Counted from the stretch's first letter, positions 51,824 to 60,527 are shown. The stretch is 64,000 nucleotides of DNA from Halomonas urmiana (GCF_005780185.1 NZ_VBUI01000003.1:1-64000); one strand, 5' to 3'. A program made the numbers and translations. Notes: a model not told the origin generated them from the sequence alone.

Positions 51824-51978
51824 CCGGCGCCTGCAGGGGCGGCCGGAGGGCACTATGCTGATCAGTGGGCAGGCCGCGGCCCCCCGTGGCTTGCGCGTTC
51901 GGCACGAGTCCATCGCCCGTCGACTGACTGACAGGTCGCCAACAGCCTGCCGACGGCTCGCCCACTGGCGGCTTGTCG

Positions 51979-52008
51979 ACAGATCAGACCAATACAGATC
52001 AGACCAAT
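51979..52008. repeat. Tandem 15-bp duplication before a secreted-protein gene
   Basis: ACAGATCAGACCAAT occurs twice in immediate succession, ending just before the AAGAGG ribosome site of the gene at 52022. It lies in the untranslated leader or promoter. Confidence 0.9.
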
Positions 52009-52021
52009 CAAGAGGTGCTTC

Positions 52022-52474
52022 ATGACAACGCCCATCGTCAACGACGTCCTCACCCCCCGCCGGCTGCTGCTCGGCCTGCTCCTCGCCGCCCCGCTGGCCT
52101 TGGCCAGCGAAGGGTACGACCTGACCTTCCAGGGTGATGCCAGCTTCGCCGGCGCCCATGGCGGACAGGCCGTGCAGGCGGCCCTGGTCGATGCCGATTC
52201 CGGCGAGGTGCTCGAGACGGCCTCCGGCACGGTCTCCGCCGGTGATGACCCGACCTTCTCCTTCGATTTCCCCGGCGCCCTGAGCGAAGGCGGCCGCTAC
52301 GAGGTGCACTACTGGATCGACTCCAACTTCGGCGGTGGCAGCGAGGGCAGCTGCGATCCCATGGGAACCGATCACCAGTGGAGCGTGGCGCTGGACGCCT
52401 CCGGCGAGGCGGTCACCCATGTGGAGAGCCACGATCCCGGCGCCCAGTCGGAGGTCTGCGCCACCTTCGAGTGA
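52022..52474 (+). CDS. Secreted hypothetical protein
   Basis: The 150-residue product has a signal peptide (LLLGLLLAAPLALASE) and a beta-rich mature part of about 120 residues with two cysteines near the C terminus that could form a disulfide. It has no domain I recognise. A good AAGAGG precedes the ATG. The next gene follows 47 bases later. A 15-bp tandem duplication lies immediately upstream. Confidence 0.7.
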   Translation: MTTPIVNDVLTPRRLLLGLLLAAPLALASEGYDLTFQGDASFAGAHGGQAVQAALVDADSGEVLETASGTVSAGDDPTFSFDFPGALSEGGRYEVHYWIDSNFGGGSEGSCDPMGTDHQWSVALDASGEAVTHVESHDPGAQSEVCATFE

Positions 52475-52521
52475 CACCGTTCTCGTCGGGCCCTCGCGCC
52501 CTTGAGGGCAGGGAGACGACC

Positions 52522-53106
52522 ATGCGACTGCGTGATGCCACCCGGGCCGATGCCCGGGACCTGGCCTACCTGATCAACCTGGCGGGGGAGGGGCTGCCCG
52601 AGACCCTGTGGGGGCAGATGGCCGAGGGCGACGCCACGCCCCTGGAGGTGGGCGCGGAGCGCGCCGGCCGCGAGGAGGGCGGCTTCAGCTACCATCACGC
52701 TCGGGTGTGCATCGAACGCGGGCGAATCGTCGGGATGATCATCGCCTATCGGCTGCCCGACTCTTACGACCTGGAGGGCCTGGACGAAGCCCCCGCGACC
52801 GTCCAGCCCCTGTTGCGTCTCGAAGCCCAAGTGCCGGGCAGCTGGTACATCAACGGCATCGCTACCCTGCCGGCGGCCCGCCGTAAGGGCGTCGGCCGGC
52901 TGCTGATGGCCCAGGCCGAAGCCTCGGCGATTGGCGCCGGCTGTCATGAGCTGAGCCTGATCGTGGCCGAGGAGAACCACACGGCCTGCGCGATCTACCA
53001 TCGGCTGGGCTTTCGGGAAATCGCCTCCCTTCCGCTGGTGCCCTGGCCCGGCTGCCCGCATGGCGGGCGCTGGCTGCTGATGACCCGCCTGCTGGAGGCT
53101 CGATAG
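52522..53106 (+). CDS. GNAT family N-acetyltransferase
   Basis: The 194-residue protein shows the GNAT core: MRLRDATRADARDLAYLINLA at the start, the acetyl-CoA loop INGIATLPAARRKGVGRLLM near residue 118 (RRKGVG), and the C-terminal AEENHTACAIYHRLGFRE. Substrate is unknown. The ATG at 52522 has GGGAG upstream; the longer frame overlaps the previous gene and is not supported. Confidence 0.88.
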   Translation: MRLRDATRADARDLAYLINLAGEGLPETLWGQMAEGDATPLEVGAERAGREEGGFSYHHARVCIERGRIVGMIIAYRLPDSYDLEGLDEAPATVQPLLRLEAQVPGSWYINGIATLPAARRKGVGRLLMAQAEASAIGAGCHELSLIVAEENHTACAIYHRLGFREIASLPLVPWPGCPHGGRWLLMTRLLEAR

Positions 53107-53154
53107 CCGGGGCGAGCCACCTCGTCGAACGCTCCTCTCCGACACGCGTTCCTC

Positions 53155-53412
53155 TCAGGCGCGACGTCGCAAGGGATCGAGCAGCTCGCTCAGCCCGTTG
53201 TGATCGATTTCGTGCATCAGGTTCAGCAGGCGGCCGATCTGGCCGTTGGGAAAGCCCTCGCGGGCGAACCAGTTGAGGTAGGGGCCGGGCAGGTCGGCGA
53301 TCAACCATCCCGCGTGCTTGCCGAAGGGCATGCGCAGGGTGACCAGTTTCTCGAGGTCTTCGGGGTTCACGAGACGGGCTCCATCGGGCAAAGGGGCGAG
53401 ATTATCACGCAC
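53155..53412 (-). CDS. DUF3820 protein
   Basis: This 85-residue protein carries the DUF3820 pattern: RMPFGKHAGWLIADLPGPYLNWFAREGFP followed by a short helical end. The family was once described as quorum-regulated in Pseudomonas and has an exonuclease-associated fold in some members. No further function is claimed. It is adjacent to the DUF1289 gene on the same strand. Confidence 0.88.
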   Translation of the reverse strand: MRDNLAPLPDGARLVNPEDLEKLVTLRMPFGKHAGWLIADLPGPYLNWFAREGFPNGQIGRLLNLMHEIDHNGLSELLDPLRRRA

Positions 53413-53447
53413 GCCTCGTCACAGGTGGGCGGGGCCGGGCGCGATGC

Positions 53448-53645
53448 TCAACGGGCGGCGAAGGTGGCGCGCTTCAGGCGCTGCCACACCGCCTCACGCT
53501 CTTGCGCGTTCATGCTGCCCCAGCGGGCGATCTCGTCGAGGGTGCGGCCGCAGCCTTCGCAGCGATCGGTGTCCTGGTCGATGCGGCATACCTTGGTGCA
53601 GGGCGAGGTGGGGCGCGGGATCGTCGTGGGGGTGGTCTCGGGCAC
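53448..53645 (-). CDS. DUF1289 protein
   Basis: The product of about 65 residues has the four-cysteine DUF1289 pattern: SPCTKVC, then CEGCGRTLDEIARWGSM. It probably binds zinc or iron-sulfur, but the role is unknown. The start is taken as GTG at 53645, five bases after GGAGG; an ATG at 53681 is also in frame. It is followed 35 bases later by the DUF3820 gene. Confidence 0.85.
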   Translation of the reverse strand: MPETTPTTIPRPTSPCTKVCRIDQDTDRCEGCGRTLDEIARWGSMNAQEREAVWQRLKRATFAAR

Positions 53646-53796
53646 GTCGGCCTCCGGAGGTCGTGTCGCTTGGCGGTGCAAAGGCTAGCATATCCCCGCG
53701 CTCCGGCTGCGCGTTGTCGAGGACCCGCCTTGATTCCCGCCGGGCCCGCCCGCATGAAAGTGAGTTATACCTTGTGACGCCACCCGAGGAGAACCC

Positions 53797-54429
53797 ATGA
53801 CGACCCTGGTGATCGGTGCCAATGGCCAGATCGGCCGGCAGTTCTGCGAGCTGGCGAACGCCGCCGGCGAGCCCATCAAGGCGATGATACGCGACACGGC
53901 CCAGCAACCCTGGTTCGCCGAGCGCGAGATCGAGACCGTCATCTCCGACCTCGAGGGCGACTTCCGCCATGCCTTCGAGGGCTGCGACCAAGTGATCTTC
54001 ACCGCCGGCTCTGGGCCGCATACCGGCCCCGACAAGACCCTGCTGATCGACCTCTACGCGGCTATCCGCGCCGTGGATATCGCCTGTGAGCAGGGCATCG
54101 AGCGCTTCCTGATGGTCAGTGCCATGCGGGCCGAGAACCCCATGGAGGCCCCGGAGAAGCTGCGCCCCTACATGTCTGCCAAGTTCGCCGCCGACGCCCA
54201 TCTGCGCACCTCCGACGTGCCCCACGTGATCCTGAAGCCCGGCCGGCTCACCGATGAGGCTGCCTCCGAGCGGGTGGCCACCTCGCTGGAGGAGACCGGC
54301 GGCGAGAACCAGGTGTCACGGGCCAACGTCGCCCACGCCCTGCTGCACCTGCTTAAGGCGCGGGAACTGGTCGACCGTGAGTTCGTGCTGCTCGACGGCG
54401 AGCGGGAGGTCGGCGAAGCGCTGCGCTGA
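53797..54429 (+). CDS. NAD(P)-binding atypical SDR/epimerase family protein
   Basis: The 210-residue Rossmann protein begins TLVIGANGQIGRQFCELA, with the GxxGxxG nucleotide motif, and has VIFTAGSG and RFLMVSAMRAENP in the expected places. It resembles YwnB/YtfG-type atypical short-chain dehydrogenases or quinone-sensing NmrA-like proteins. Substrate is unknown. AGGAGAACCC precedes the ATG. Confidence 0.88.
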   Translation: MTTLVIGANGQIGRQFCELANAAGEPIKAMIRDTAQQPWFAEREIETVISDLEGDFRHAFEGCDQVIFTAGSGPHTGPDKTLLIDLYAAIRAVDIACEQGIERFLMVSAMRAENPMEAPEKLRPYMSAKFAADAHLRTSDVPHVILKPGRLTDEAASERVATSLEETGGENQVSRANVAHALLHLLKARELVDREFVLLDGEREVGEALR

Positions 54430-54459
54430 GCCGGTGTCGCGGCCGTCGTCGGAATGGAT

Positions 54460-55344
54460 CTAGGCGGTATCCCGAACCCGGTTACGCCCCTGATCCTTGG
54501 CGCCGTAGAGGGCGCGATCGGCCCGCTCCAGCAGGGCATCGGCTTGCTCATCGCCCTCGAGCTGGGCAATGCCCGCCGACAGCGTCAGGTGTAGTCGCAC
54601 GTCGGCGATCGGTGTCGAAGCGAGCCGCTGACGCAGGCGCTCCACGGCTTGGCTGGCCTCGTCCTGCGTCACGCCGGGCAGCAGGAGCAGGAACTCCTCG
54701 CCGCCCAGGCGAATGACGTGGTCGTGCTGGCGCATCGCCTGCTTCATCATTCTGGCGGTATCGTTCAGCACCCGGTCGCCCACCGCATGGCCGTGACGGT
54801 CGTTGACCCGCTTGAAGTGATCCAGGTCGCAGCTCGCCACGCATAGCGGCGTGCCATAGCGGCGGCTGCGCTGGATCTCTTCTTCCAGCAGGCCCAGTCC
54901 GGCACGGCGATTGAGCAGGCCGGTCAGCTCGTCGTGATGGGCCAGGAAGTCGAGGCGCTGCTCCATGGCCTTGCGCGCGGTGATGTCCACCACGAAGGTG
55001 ACCTTCTTCACGCTGCCCCGGTCGTCCTGAATGCGGGTGGCTGTCGCCAGGATGCTTCTCGGCCGGCCATCCTTGCTCCGTACCTCGCACTCGTGGGAGG
55101 CCTCCGTGTCGCCGTCGCCGGCGATGAAACGCGCATGCAGATCGTTCATCAGCGCGTGATCGGCCTCGGGCACGAGCAGGGTGAAGTGCTGGCCGAGCAG
55201 CTCCTGCTCGCGATAGCCGTAGAAGTCGCAGTAGGCGGGGTTGACCATCTCGAAGTGGCCCTCGGCACCGGTGATGCAGATGCCGATGGGGGCGGCACGG
55301 ATGACTGTCTCCGTGGTGCCGAACGGCTCGAGGGGCAGCGTCAT
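54460..55344 (-). CDS. PAS-GGDEF diguanylate cyclase
   Basis: The 294-residue cytoplasmic protein has a PAS domain (about 10-125) and a GGDEF domain (about 130-290). The active site is GGEEF at 214-218, and the inhibitory site RQHD (205-208) stands five residues before it, as in enzymes with product inhibition. It should therefore be an active cyclase making c-di-GMP. Its start overlaps the stop of the EAL gene by four bases, coupling a phosphodiesterase and a cyclase on one message. Confidence 0.95.
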   Translation of the reverse strand: MTLPLEPFGTTETVIRAAPIGICITGAEGHFEMVNPAYCDFYGYREQELLGQHFTLLVPEADHALMNDLHARFIAGDGDTEASHECEVRSKDGRPRSILATATRIQDDRGSVKKVTFVVDITARKAMEQRLDFLAHHDELTGLLNRRAGLGLLEEEIQRSRRYGTPLCVASCDLDHFKRVNDRHGHAVGDRVLNDTARMMKQAMRQHDHVIRLGGEEFLLLLPGVTQDEASQAVERLRQRLASTPIADVRLHLTLSAGIAQLEGDEQADALLERADRALYGAKDQGRNRVRDTA

Positions 55345-56141
55345 GAGGCGGCTCCATCGCCAGGGAAAGTGCCGTCGAGAATGGCCGACAGGCGCGCTTC
55401 CATGCCCTCTGCCAGGGCATTCAGGGCCGGTCGGGCGAAACAGTAGCCCTGCTGCAGGGGAATCCCCGCCGCGTAGAGCCAGCGCGCCTCGGCCGGCGTT
55501 TCGACGCCTTCGGCGATCAGGTCGACTTCCAGCGAGCTAGCCAGGCCGATCAGCGCACGCAGCAGGGCCTGGCGCCGCGGGTCACTGTCGCAGCCCATCA
55601 CCAGCTGGCGATCGATCTTCAGCTTGTCGGGCCGCTGGGAGGTCAGCACGTCAAGGTTGGCATGGCCGGTGCCGAAGTCATCCAGGGCGACGCGAAACCC
55701 CATGCGGCGGTAGGCCGTGATGATGGCGCTGAGATGCACATGGTCCTGGATGCGCTCCGACTCGACGACCTCGAAGATCAGCTTGTCCAGCGGCCAGCCC
55801 ACCCGCCGTGAGACCTCCAGCGTGGCCTGGATGCATGCCTCGGGCTCGTAGACGGCATTGGGCAGGAAGTTGATCGACAGACGCTCGCACATGCCCAGCG
55901 CGCTGGCCTGTTCGATGGCCTTGACTCGACACGCCTGGTCGAAGCGATAGAGCAGCGCTTCGGTCACCTGGTCGAGGATCTGGCTCGCCGGCTCCCCGTC
56001 GGGGCCTCTGACCAGCGCCTCGTAGGCGTGCACGTTGCGCTGCTGTAGATCGACGATTGGCTGGAAGGCCATGGTGAAGCGGAAGGGTAATTCCCTTTCA
56101 CAGCGGCTGCAGTGTCCGTTCCTGCGTGAGCAACGCCCCAT
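55341..56141 (-). CDS. Stand-alone EAL phosphodiesterase with cysteine N terminus
   Basis: The 266-residue protein is an EAL domain after a short cysteine-rich start (C4, C11, C14). YEALVRG at 40-46, SINFLPNAVY, EVVESE, DDFGTGHAN, LKIDR and AEGVET are all present, so c-di-GMP hydrolysis is expected. The cysteines could bind metal or sense redox. ATG 56141 has GGAGG five bases upstream; the longer frame to 56213 is not supported. It overlaps the cyclase by four bases. Confidence 0.93.
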   Translation of the reverse strand: MGRCSRRNGHCSRCERELPFRFTMAFQPIVDLQQRNVHAYEALVRGPDGEPASQILDQVTEALLYRFDQACRVKAIEQASALGMCERLSINFLPNAVYEPEACIQATLEVSRRVGWPLDKLIFEVVESERIQDHVHLSAIITAYRRMGFRVALDDFGTGHANLDVLTSQRPDKLKIDRQLVMGCDSDPRRQALLRALIGLASSLEVDLIAEGVETPAEARWLYAAGIPLQQGYCFARPALNALAEGMEARLSAILDGTFPGDGAAS

Positions 56142-56230
56142 GGGCCCCTCCTTGTGGCTGCCGGTACGTGGTCCGTGGCCCGTGGTCAGTAGGCTCGGTG
56201 AAGCGCACGGCATAGTAAATCCAGATCATT

Positions 56231-56258
56231 ATTCTATCTTCGTATCATTTTTGTACAA
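56231..56258 (-). promoter_or_regulatory. Sigma-70-type promoter for the EAL-GGDEF pair
   Basis: On the minus strand TTGTAC and TAGAAT are separated by 16 bases, in an AT-rich block about 90 bases before the start at 56141. No other strong pair was seen. Confidence 0.5.
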
Positions 56259-56436
56259 GTTATTTGTCCTCCAGACTGTCGCTGTCGAGTGCCCGCCATT
56301 GTGTTCCTGCCGGTCGTTCGAGCGAGCCGGCCCCGAAAGATAGTAAGCTGGCTAGCTAAGCTCACCGATCGCCGGCTTCGTCTGCGCGCCGGCCCCAGGC
56401 TCACCGCCTATCCATGCCCACTTCTCAGGAGACGCT

Positions 56437-57168
56437 ATGAACCCCACCATCGAACTGCTCAAGTCTCACCGCTCGATTCGCAAGTTCACCGATCAGCCGG
56501 TCTCCTGTGAGCTGCTCGAGGAGCTGATTCGCGCCGGACAGGCCGCGGCCACCTCCAGCCATGTCCAGGCCTACAGCGTCATCCACGTGACCAACCCCAC
56601 CAACCGCGTGACGATCGCCGAGCTGGCCGGCGGCCAGGCCTACGTGGCCACCTGCGGCGCCTTCCTGGTGTTCTGTGCCGACATGAAGCGCCCCACCGAG
56701 GCCGCCGAACGCACCGAGGCCCGCGTGGTGCGCGGCATGACCGAGCAGCTGCTGGTGGCAAGCGTGGACACCGCGCTGATGGCCCAGAACGTCGCCGTCG
56801 CCGCCGAATCCGAGGGGCTCGGCATCTGCTACATCGGCGGCATCCGCAACAACCCGCAGCAGGTCAGCGACCTGCTCGGCCTGCCGGATCACGTCTTCCC
56901 GGTGTTCGGCATGTGCCTGGGCTACCCCGCCCACCAGCCGGATGTGAAGCCGCGCCTGCCGGTGGAGGCGATCCTCAAGCAGGACACCTACACTGACGAC
57001 CGCGAGCAGGTAGCCGCCTTCGACGCGACCATGCACGCTTACTACCAGTCGCGGAAGGGCGGTACCAAGCAGAGCGACTGGTCGCACAACCTCACCCCGC
57101 TGTTCGATACCAAGCTGCGCCCGCACATGCGCGAGTTCCTGGTCGAGCGTGGCTTCGAGATGAAGTGA
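56437..57168 (+). CDS. nfsA: Oxygen-insensitive NAD(P)H nitroreductase / flavin reductase
   Basis: The 243-residue FMN enzyme of the NfsA/Frp group reduces nitro compounds, quinones or flavins with NADPH. It has HRSIRKFTDQPV at the N terminus, TSSHVQAYSVIHV, GICYIGGIRNN and FGMCLGYP with the expected spacing, and the C-terminal RPHMREFLVERGF. ATG and length match NfsA (240). A decayed copy of its final 80 bases is found about 2.4 kb downstream. Confidence 0.93.
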   Translation: MNPTIELLKSHRSIRKFTDQPVSCELLEELIRAGQAAATSSHVQAYSVIHVTNPTNRVTIAELAGGQAYVATCGAFLVFCADMKRPTEAAERTEARVVRGMTEQLLVASVDTALMAQNVAVAAESEGLGICYIGGIRNNPQQVSDLLGLPDHVFPVFGMCLGYPAHQPDVKPRLPVEAILKQDTYTDDREQVAAFDATMHAYYQSRKGGTKQSDWSHNLTPLFDTKLRPHMREFLVERGFEMK

Positions 57169-57188
57169 GCGTGATAACGGTGCGGTTC

Positions 57189-57229
57189 GTAGGAGCGCTG
57201 CTCGCAGCGCGATCCGCCGCGCGGCGGTG
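57189..57229. repeat. REP-like palindromic element
   Basis: GTAGGAGCGCTGCTCGCAGC is followed by GCGATCCGCCGCGCGGCGG. The GTAGGAGC opening and the adjoining GC-rich hairpins are the form of gammaproteobacterial REP sequences placed just after genes. The remaining sequence to 57387 holds no gene. Confidence 0.55.
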
Positions 57230-57387
57230 GTGGGTTAGGTGCCGCTGGTAGGGTGAATGTCCTTGGTGGGCGCCTGACGACGCCCATCGCCCTGCCAGCA
57301 GGGCTCCCATGGCAGTCGGCTCACACTTCCGGTGAGGTTCGGGGGGGAAAAGCGCTCACAATGCCCGTGTGCATGGGCAGTAGTGGG

Positions 57388-58005
57388 TCAATCCAGCACG
57401 ATCAGGTGATTGGGCAGTTCATTGCGCTCGTGGGTGGCCGGCACCTGCTCCTTGAGATGTTCGCCGCAGGCCTCGATGCACTCCAGGAAGCCCTTCAGGG
57501 TCTCGCCGGCCTTCACCCGCCGGGTGAAGGCCGCCACGATGGATTGCCAGGCCTCGTCGCCGATGCGTGACGAGATGCCTCGGTCGACCAGGATCTCCAC
57601 ATACCGCTCTGCCTCGGAGACGAAGATCAGCATCCCCGTTTCCCCCTCGGTATGGTGAAGGCTCTGCTCCAGGAACTGCCGCCGGGCGAGGTTGGCCGCC
57701 CGCCAGTGGCGAACCGATCGCGGGATCAGCCGGGTGGTGACGGTGGGAAGGCGGAACACCAGTCCCAGCACGATGAAAGTCGCCCACTGCGCCAGCGTCA
57801 GCTCCCAGGCCGTCAGCCAGCCGGGAAAGTAGTTGAGCGCACCGGGCACCACCAGCGCCAGCAGGCCCGCCCACAGCAGCGGGATATAGGCATAGTTGTC
57901 CGCGCGTGGCGCCAGCACGGTGACCAGCTCGGCATCGGTCTCGCGTTCGACCCGATGAATCGCCTCGGCTACCTGGCGTTGCTCGTCTTCACTCAATAAG
58001 GCCAT
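57388..58005 (-). CDS. TPM domain membrane protein
   Basis: The 205-residue protein has a TPM domain split around membrane helices: MALLSEDEQRQVAEAIHRVERETDAELVTVLAPRADNYAY at the front in family style, helices at about 40-60 and 70-90, then GMLIFVSEAERYVEILVDRGIS. TPM proteins (TLP18.3/Psb32/MOLO-1) are often beside LemA, as here. Roles in envelope or membrane repair are reported for some members. It is 62 bases downstream of the next TPM gene. Confidence 0.88.
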   Translation of the reverse strand: MALLSEDEQRQVAEAIHRVERETDAELVTVLAPRADNYAYIPLLWAGLLALVVPGALNYFPGWLTAWELTLAQWATFIVLGLVFRLPTVTTRLIPRSVRHWRAANLARRQFLEQSLHHTEGETGMLIFVSEAERYVEILVDRGISSRIGDEAWQSIVAAFTRRVKAGETLKGFLECIEACGEHLKEQVPATHERNELPNHLIVLD

Positions 58006-58067
58006 GGGGGTCGTGATCTCCGAATCCTGATTGTCATGTCGGTGTCGCCACCGGGCGAAAGGCCGGG

Positions 58068-58844
58068 TTACCAGCCGCCGGAGGCGCCGCCGCCGCCGAA
58101 GCCGCCGCCACCTCCGCCGAAGCCGCCGCCGCCGAAACCACCCCCGCCGCCACCGCGCGACCTGCCGCCGAGCGCACCGCCCAGCAGCATACCCGCCAGC
58201 AGGCCGCCGCGGCCGCCTCGCACCAGGGTCATGACGATGACGAACATCACGAAGAAGAGAATCGAAGCCGGTCCTTCGGGGCCCTGCTTCCCGGCCGGGG
58301 TGCCGGAGGTGGCGCTGGTGGCCATGGGCTCGCCGCCCAGCACCCGGATCATCGCCTCCACGCCCTCGGTGATGCCGCGGGCGTAGTCGCCCTCGCGGAA
58401 CGCCGGCGTCAGGATCTGGTTGATGATCACCGAGGACTGGGCGTCGGTCAGTCGACCCTCGAGGCCATAGCCGACCTCGATGCGCACCTTGCGCTCGTTG
58501 GGCGCGACGATCAGCAGGGCGCCGTTGTCCTCCTCTGCCTGGCCGATGCCCCAGTGGCGCCCCAGCTGATAGCCATACTCCTCGATGGTGACGCCCTGCA
58601 GGTCCGGCAGGGTCGCCACCACCAGCTGCTCGGTGGTGGCCTCCTCGTGGGCCGCGAGCTGCTCGCTCAGGCGTGATTCGGTGGCCGGGTCCAGCAGCTC
58701 GGCCCGGTCCACCACGCGGCCGGTCAGCTCGGGAAAGTCGAGCTGCTGGGCGTCACTTTCCTGGGCCTGGAGGTCTTGTGCCTGAAGCCCAAGGGCCGTC
58801 GACAGCAGCAATGCCAGTAGCGGAATGCGCAGAAGATCGCTCAT
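58068..58844 (-). CDS. TPM domain protein with glycine-rich tail (YgcG-like)
   Basis: The 258-residue protein has a signal peptide (LLALLLSTALGLQAQ), a TPM domain (about 35-175), a membrane helix (about 190-210) and a C-terminal glycine-rich tail of GGGGFGG repeats, as in YgcG. The segment LNGALLIVAPNERKVRIEVGYGLEG-like NGALLIVAPNERKVRIEVGY is the family core. It overlaps the lemA stop by four bases, so LemA and this protein are translated together. Confidence 0.9.
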   Translation of the reverse strand: MSDLLRIPLLALLLSTALGLQAQDLQAQESDAQQLDFPELTGRVVDRAELLDPATESRLSEQLAAHEEATTEQLVVATLPDLQGVTIEEYGYQLGRHWGIGQAEEDNGALLIVAPNERKVRIEVGYGLEGRLTDAQSSVIINQILTPAFREGDYARGITEGVEAMIRVLGGEPMATSATSGTPAGKQGPEGPASILFFVMFVIVMTLVRGGRGGLLAGMLLGGALGGRSRGGGGGGFGGGGFGGGGGGFGGGGASGGW

Positions 58845-59461
58845 TCAAACTCCACCTGGGGGGCCTGGTCCGCGTTCTCGGTCGTGGCGTCGAAGGTCTC
58901 GCGCAGCGGCATGTCGCTGTAGAGGATGCTGTGCCACAGGCGACCGGGGAAGGTGCGGAGCTCGGTGTTGTAGCGCTCGACGGCAGTGATGAAGTCGCGC
59001 CGCGCCACGGCGATGCGGTTCTCGGTGCCCTCCAGCTGCGATTGCAGGGTCAGGAAGTTCTGGTTCGACTTCAGGTCGGGGTAGCGCTCGGACACCGCCA
59101 TCAGGCGGCTCAATGCCCCGGTGAGCTGCTGCTGGGCCTGCTCGAACTGGCGCATCTTTTCGGGGTCGTCCAGCGACTCGGCATCGATCTGGATGGAGGT
59201 GGCCTTGGCCCGCGCCTCGACCACGGCGGTCAGGGTCTCCTGCTCCTGCCGGGCGAACCCCTTGACCGTCTCGACCAGGTTGGGCACCAGGTCCGCGCGC
59301 CGCTGGTACTGGTTCTCCACCTGCGCCCAGGCCGACTTCACCTGCTCGTCATAGGTGGGGATGTTGTTGACGCCGCAGCCTGCCAGCAGCATCGCCATGA
59401 TCAGCACTAGGGCGAACCGCCAGATGCGAGGATCGGGAAGCGGAGGGTGTCTCGTCAGCAT
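58841..59461 (-). CDS. lemA: LemA family protein
   Basis: The 206-residue LemA protein has an N-terminal membrane helix with lipobox-like LLAGCG, followed by a helical bundle containing YDEQVKSAWAQVENQYQRR and DLVPNLVETVKGFA. LemA proteins usually sit with TPM proteins, the arrangement here. Their function is not established. Its stop overlaps the next gene by four bases. Confidence 0.95.
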   Translation of the reverse strand: MLTRHPPLPDPRIWRFALVLIMAMLLAGCGVNNIPTYDEQVKSAWAQVENQYQRRADLVPNLVETVKGFARQEQETLTAVVEARAKATSIQIDAESLDDPEKMRQFEQAQQQLTGALSRLMAVSERYPDLKSNQNFLTLQSQLEGTENRIAVARRDFITAVERYNTELRTFPGRLWHSILYSDMPLRETFDATTENADQAPQVEFE

Positions 59462-59571
59462 GGAACAGTCATCCCTGTAATTGCGATTCGATGATGTCCA
59501 AGATACAGCTCAGGCTGATGCGAAGAAAGCAATGCCATGCCGACCTTCTGCCGTTGACCGGCACGCCTACG

Positions 59572-59651
59572 CCCCCACCCCCTTGTTCGGCACCAGGCTG
59601 CGCCCGCACATGGGCGAGTTTCTGGTCGAGCGCGGCTTAGGGATGAAGTGA
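59572..59651 (+). pseudogene. Decayed copy of the nfsA 3-prime end
   Basis: In one frame this reads TPPPPLFGTRLRPHM, then GEFLVERGLGMK and a stop, closely matching the last 24 residues of NfsA at 57097-57168, and the DNA match continues into AGTGAGCG just past the stop. Nothing of the earlier gene remains. It is a remnant of a second nfsA-like gene or of a duplication. Confidence 0.85.
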
Positions 59652-59678
59652 GCGTCGCGGAAGCCCTCACAACATGAC

Positions 59679-59704
59679 GAGCGGCGGCCCAGGGGCCGCC
59701 GCTC
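59679..59704. repeat. Perfect inverted repeat between the nfsA remnant and DUF1499 gene
   Basis: GAGCGGCGGCCC and GGGCCGCCGCTC pair over 12 bases with only two bases between. There is no T run on either side, so a terminator or a bidirectional hairpin are both possible. Confidence 0.6.
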
Positions 59705-59738
59705 GCGCTTTCCGCTTCTGGAGGGTCTGCGTGCCGGC

Positions 59739-60509
59739 TCAACCGCCCACTCGTGCCTCCAGGGCCTCGAGAGTGGATCGGATGCGCGCCGCATTGGTGC
59801 CCACGTCGCTGGTGCCGAGCCGCGAGGCGGAGCGCATGTCCACCCGCACGCCGTCGTCCGTCTCGCTCAGGCGGATCACCACGTCATCCTTGAAGCCGAA
59901 CCAGAAGGTCGTGTCGGTGGCCTCGAGCCGGCCGTCGGTCACCGCGGCAATCTCCCAGCCGGCCTCGCGGGCCACGGCCCCGACGGCTTCCCGTACGGCC
60001 GCGGGCGGCGCCTGGAGCACCAGCGGCCCGAGCCCCGGATACCCCTCGCGCTGCTGCTTCGCGGTCGCCTCGCCGGGGTAGGCCACGGCGTTGGGCGCGA
60101 CCTCCCGCGCCTCGACCAGGGCCTCGAAGGCGGGCGGATCCTCGAGGTCGGTGGTGATGTCGTGGATGGGCGGCACCGAGCGTGCCTGCTGCAGCTGCTG
60201 CCAGGGCACCGCGACCAGCGCCAGGCCGGCCAGGATCACCAGCGCGGCCAGAAGCGCCGGCAGTGCGCGACGGGTGAAGGCGGCGATCAGCAGGCTCACC
60301 GCGCCCAGCCCGGCCGCGCCCAGGGCGACGAGGGCCCCGTAGCGCAGCAGGCTGAAGGCCTCGCCCAGCGAGAGCATCTCCAGGCGATAGGCTGGCCCGG
60401 CCCCTGCCATGGAGAGGGCTGCCAGGCCGGCCAGGATGCCCCCGGCGATGGCCACCTTGAAGGCCACTCCCTGGCCCTGGCGGGTGGAAGGCGTGCGGCG
60501 TGACGTCAT
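59739..60509 (-). CDS. DUF1499 protein
   Basis: The 256-residue protein has three membrane helices (about 18-110) and a C-terminal DUF1499 domain, whose core includes EATDTTFWFGFKDDVVIRL and RLGTSDVGTNAARIRSTLEAL. The family lacks an assigned role. It is the downstream neighbour of the phosphodiesterase gene, 18 bases apart and probably in one unit. Confidence 0.88.
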   Translation of the reverse strand: MTSRRTPSTRQGQGVAFKVAIAGGILAGLAALSMAGAGPAYRLEMLSLGEAFSLLRYGALVALGAAGLGAVSLLIAAFTRRALPALLAALVILAGLALVAVPWQQLQQARSVPPIHDITTDLEDPPAFEALVEAREVAPNAVAYPGEATAKQQREGYPGLGPLVLQAPPAAVREAVGAVAREAGWEIAAVTDGRLEATDTTFWFGFKDDVVIRLSETDDGVRVDMRSASRLGTSDVGTNAARIRSTLEALEARVGG

Positions 60510-60527
60510 GTCGATCCTCGTGCGGCG

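Noticed and set aside
58075..58170. GC-rich trinucleotide-like repetition
   Set aside because: It is explained as the coding sequence of the glycine-rich tail of the YgcG-like protein.
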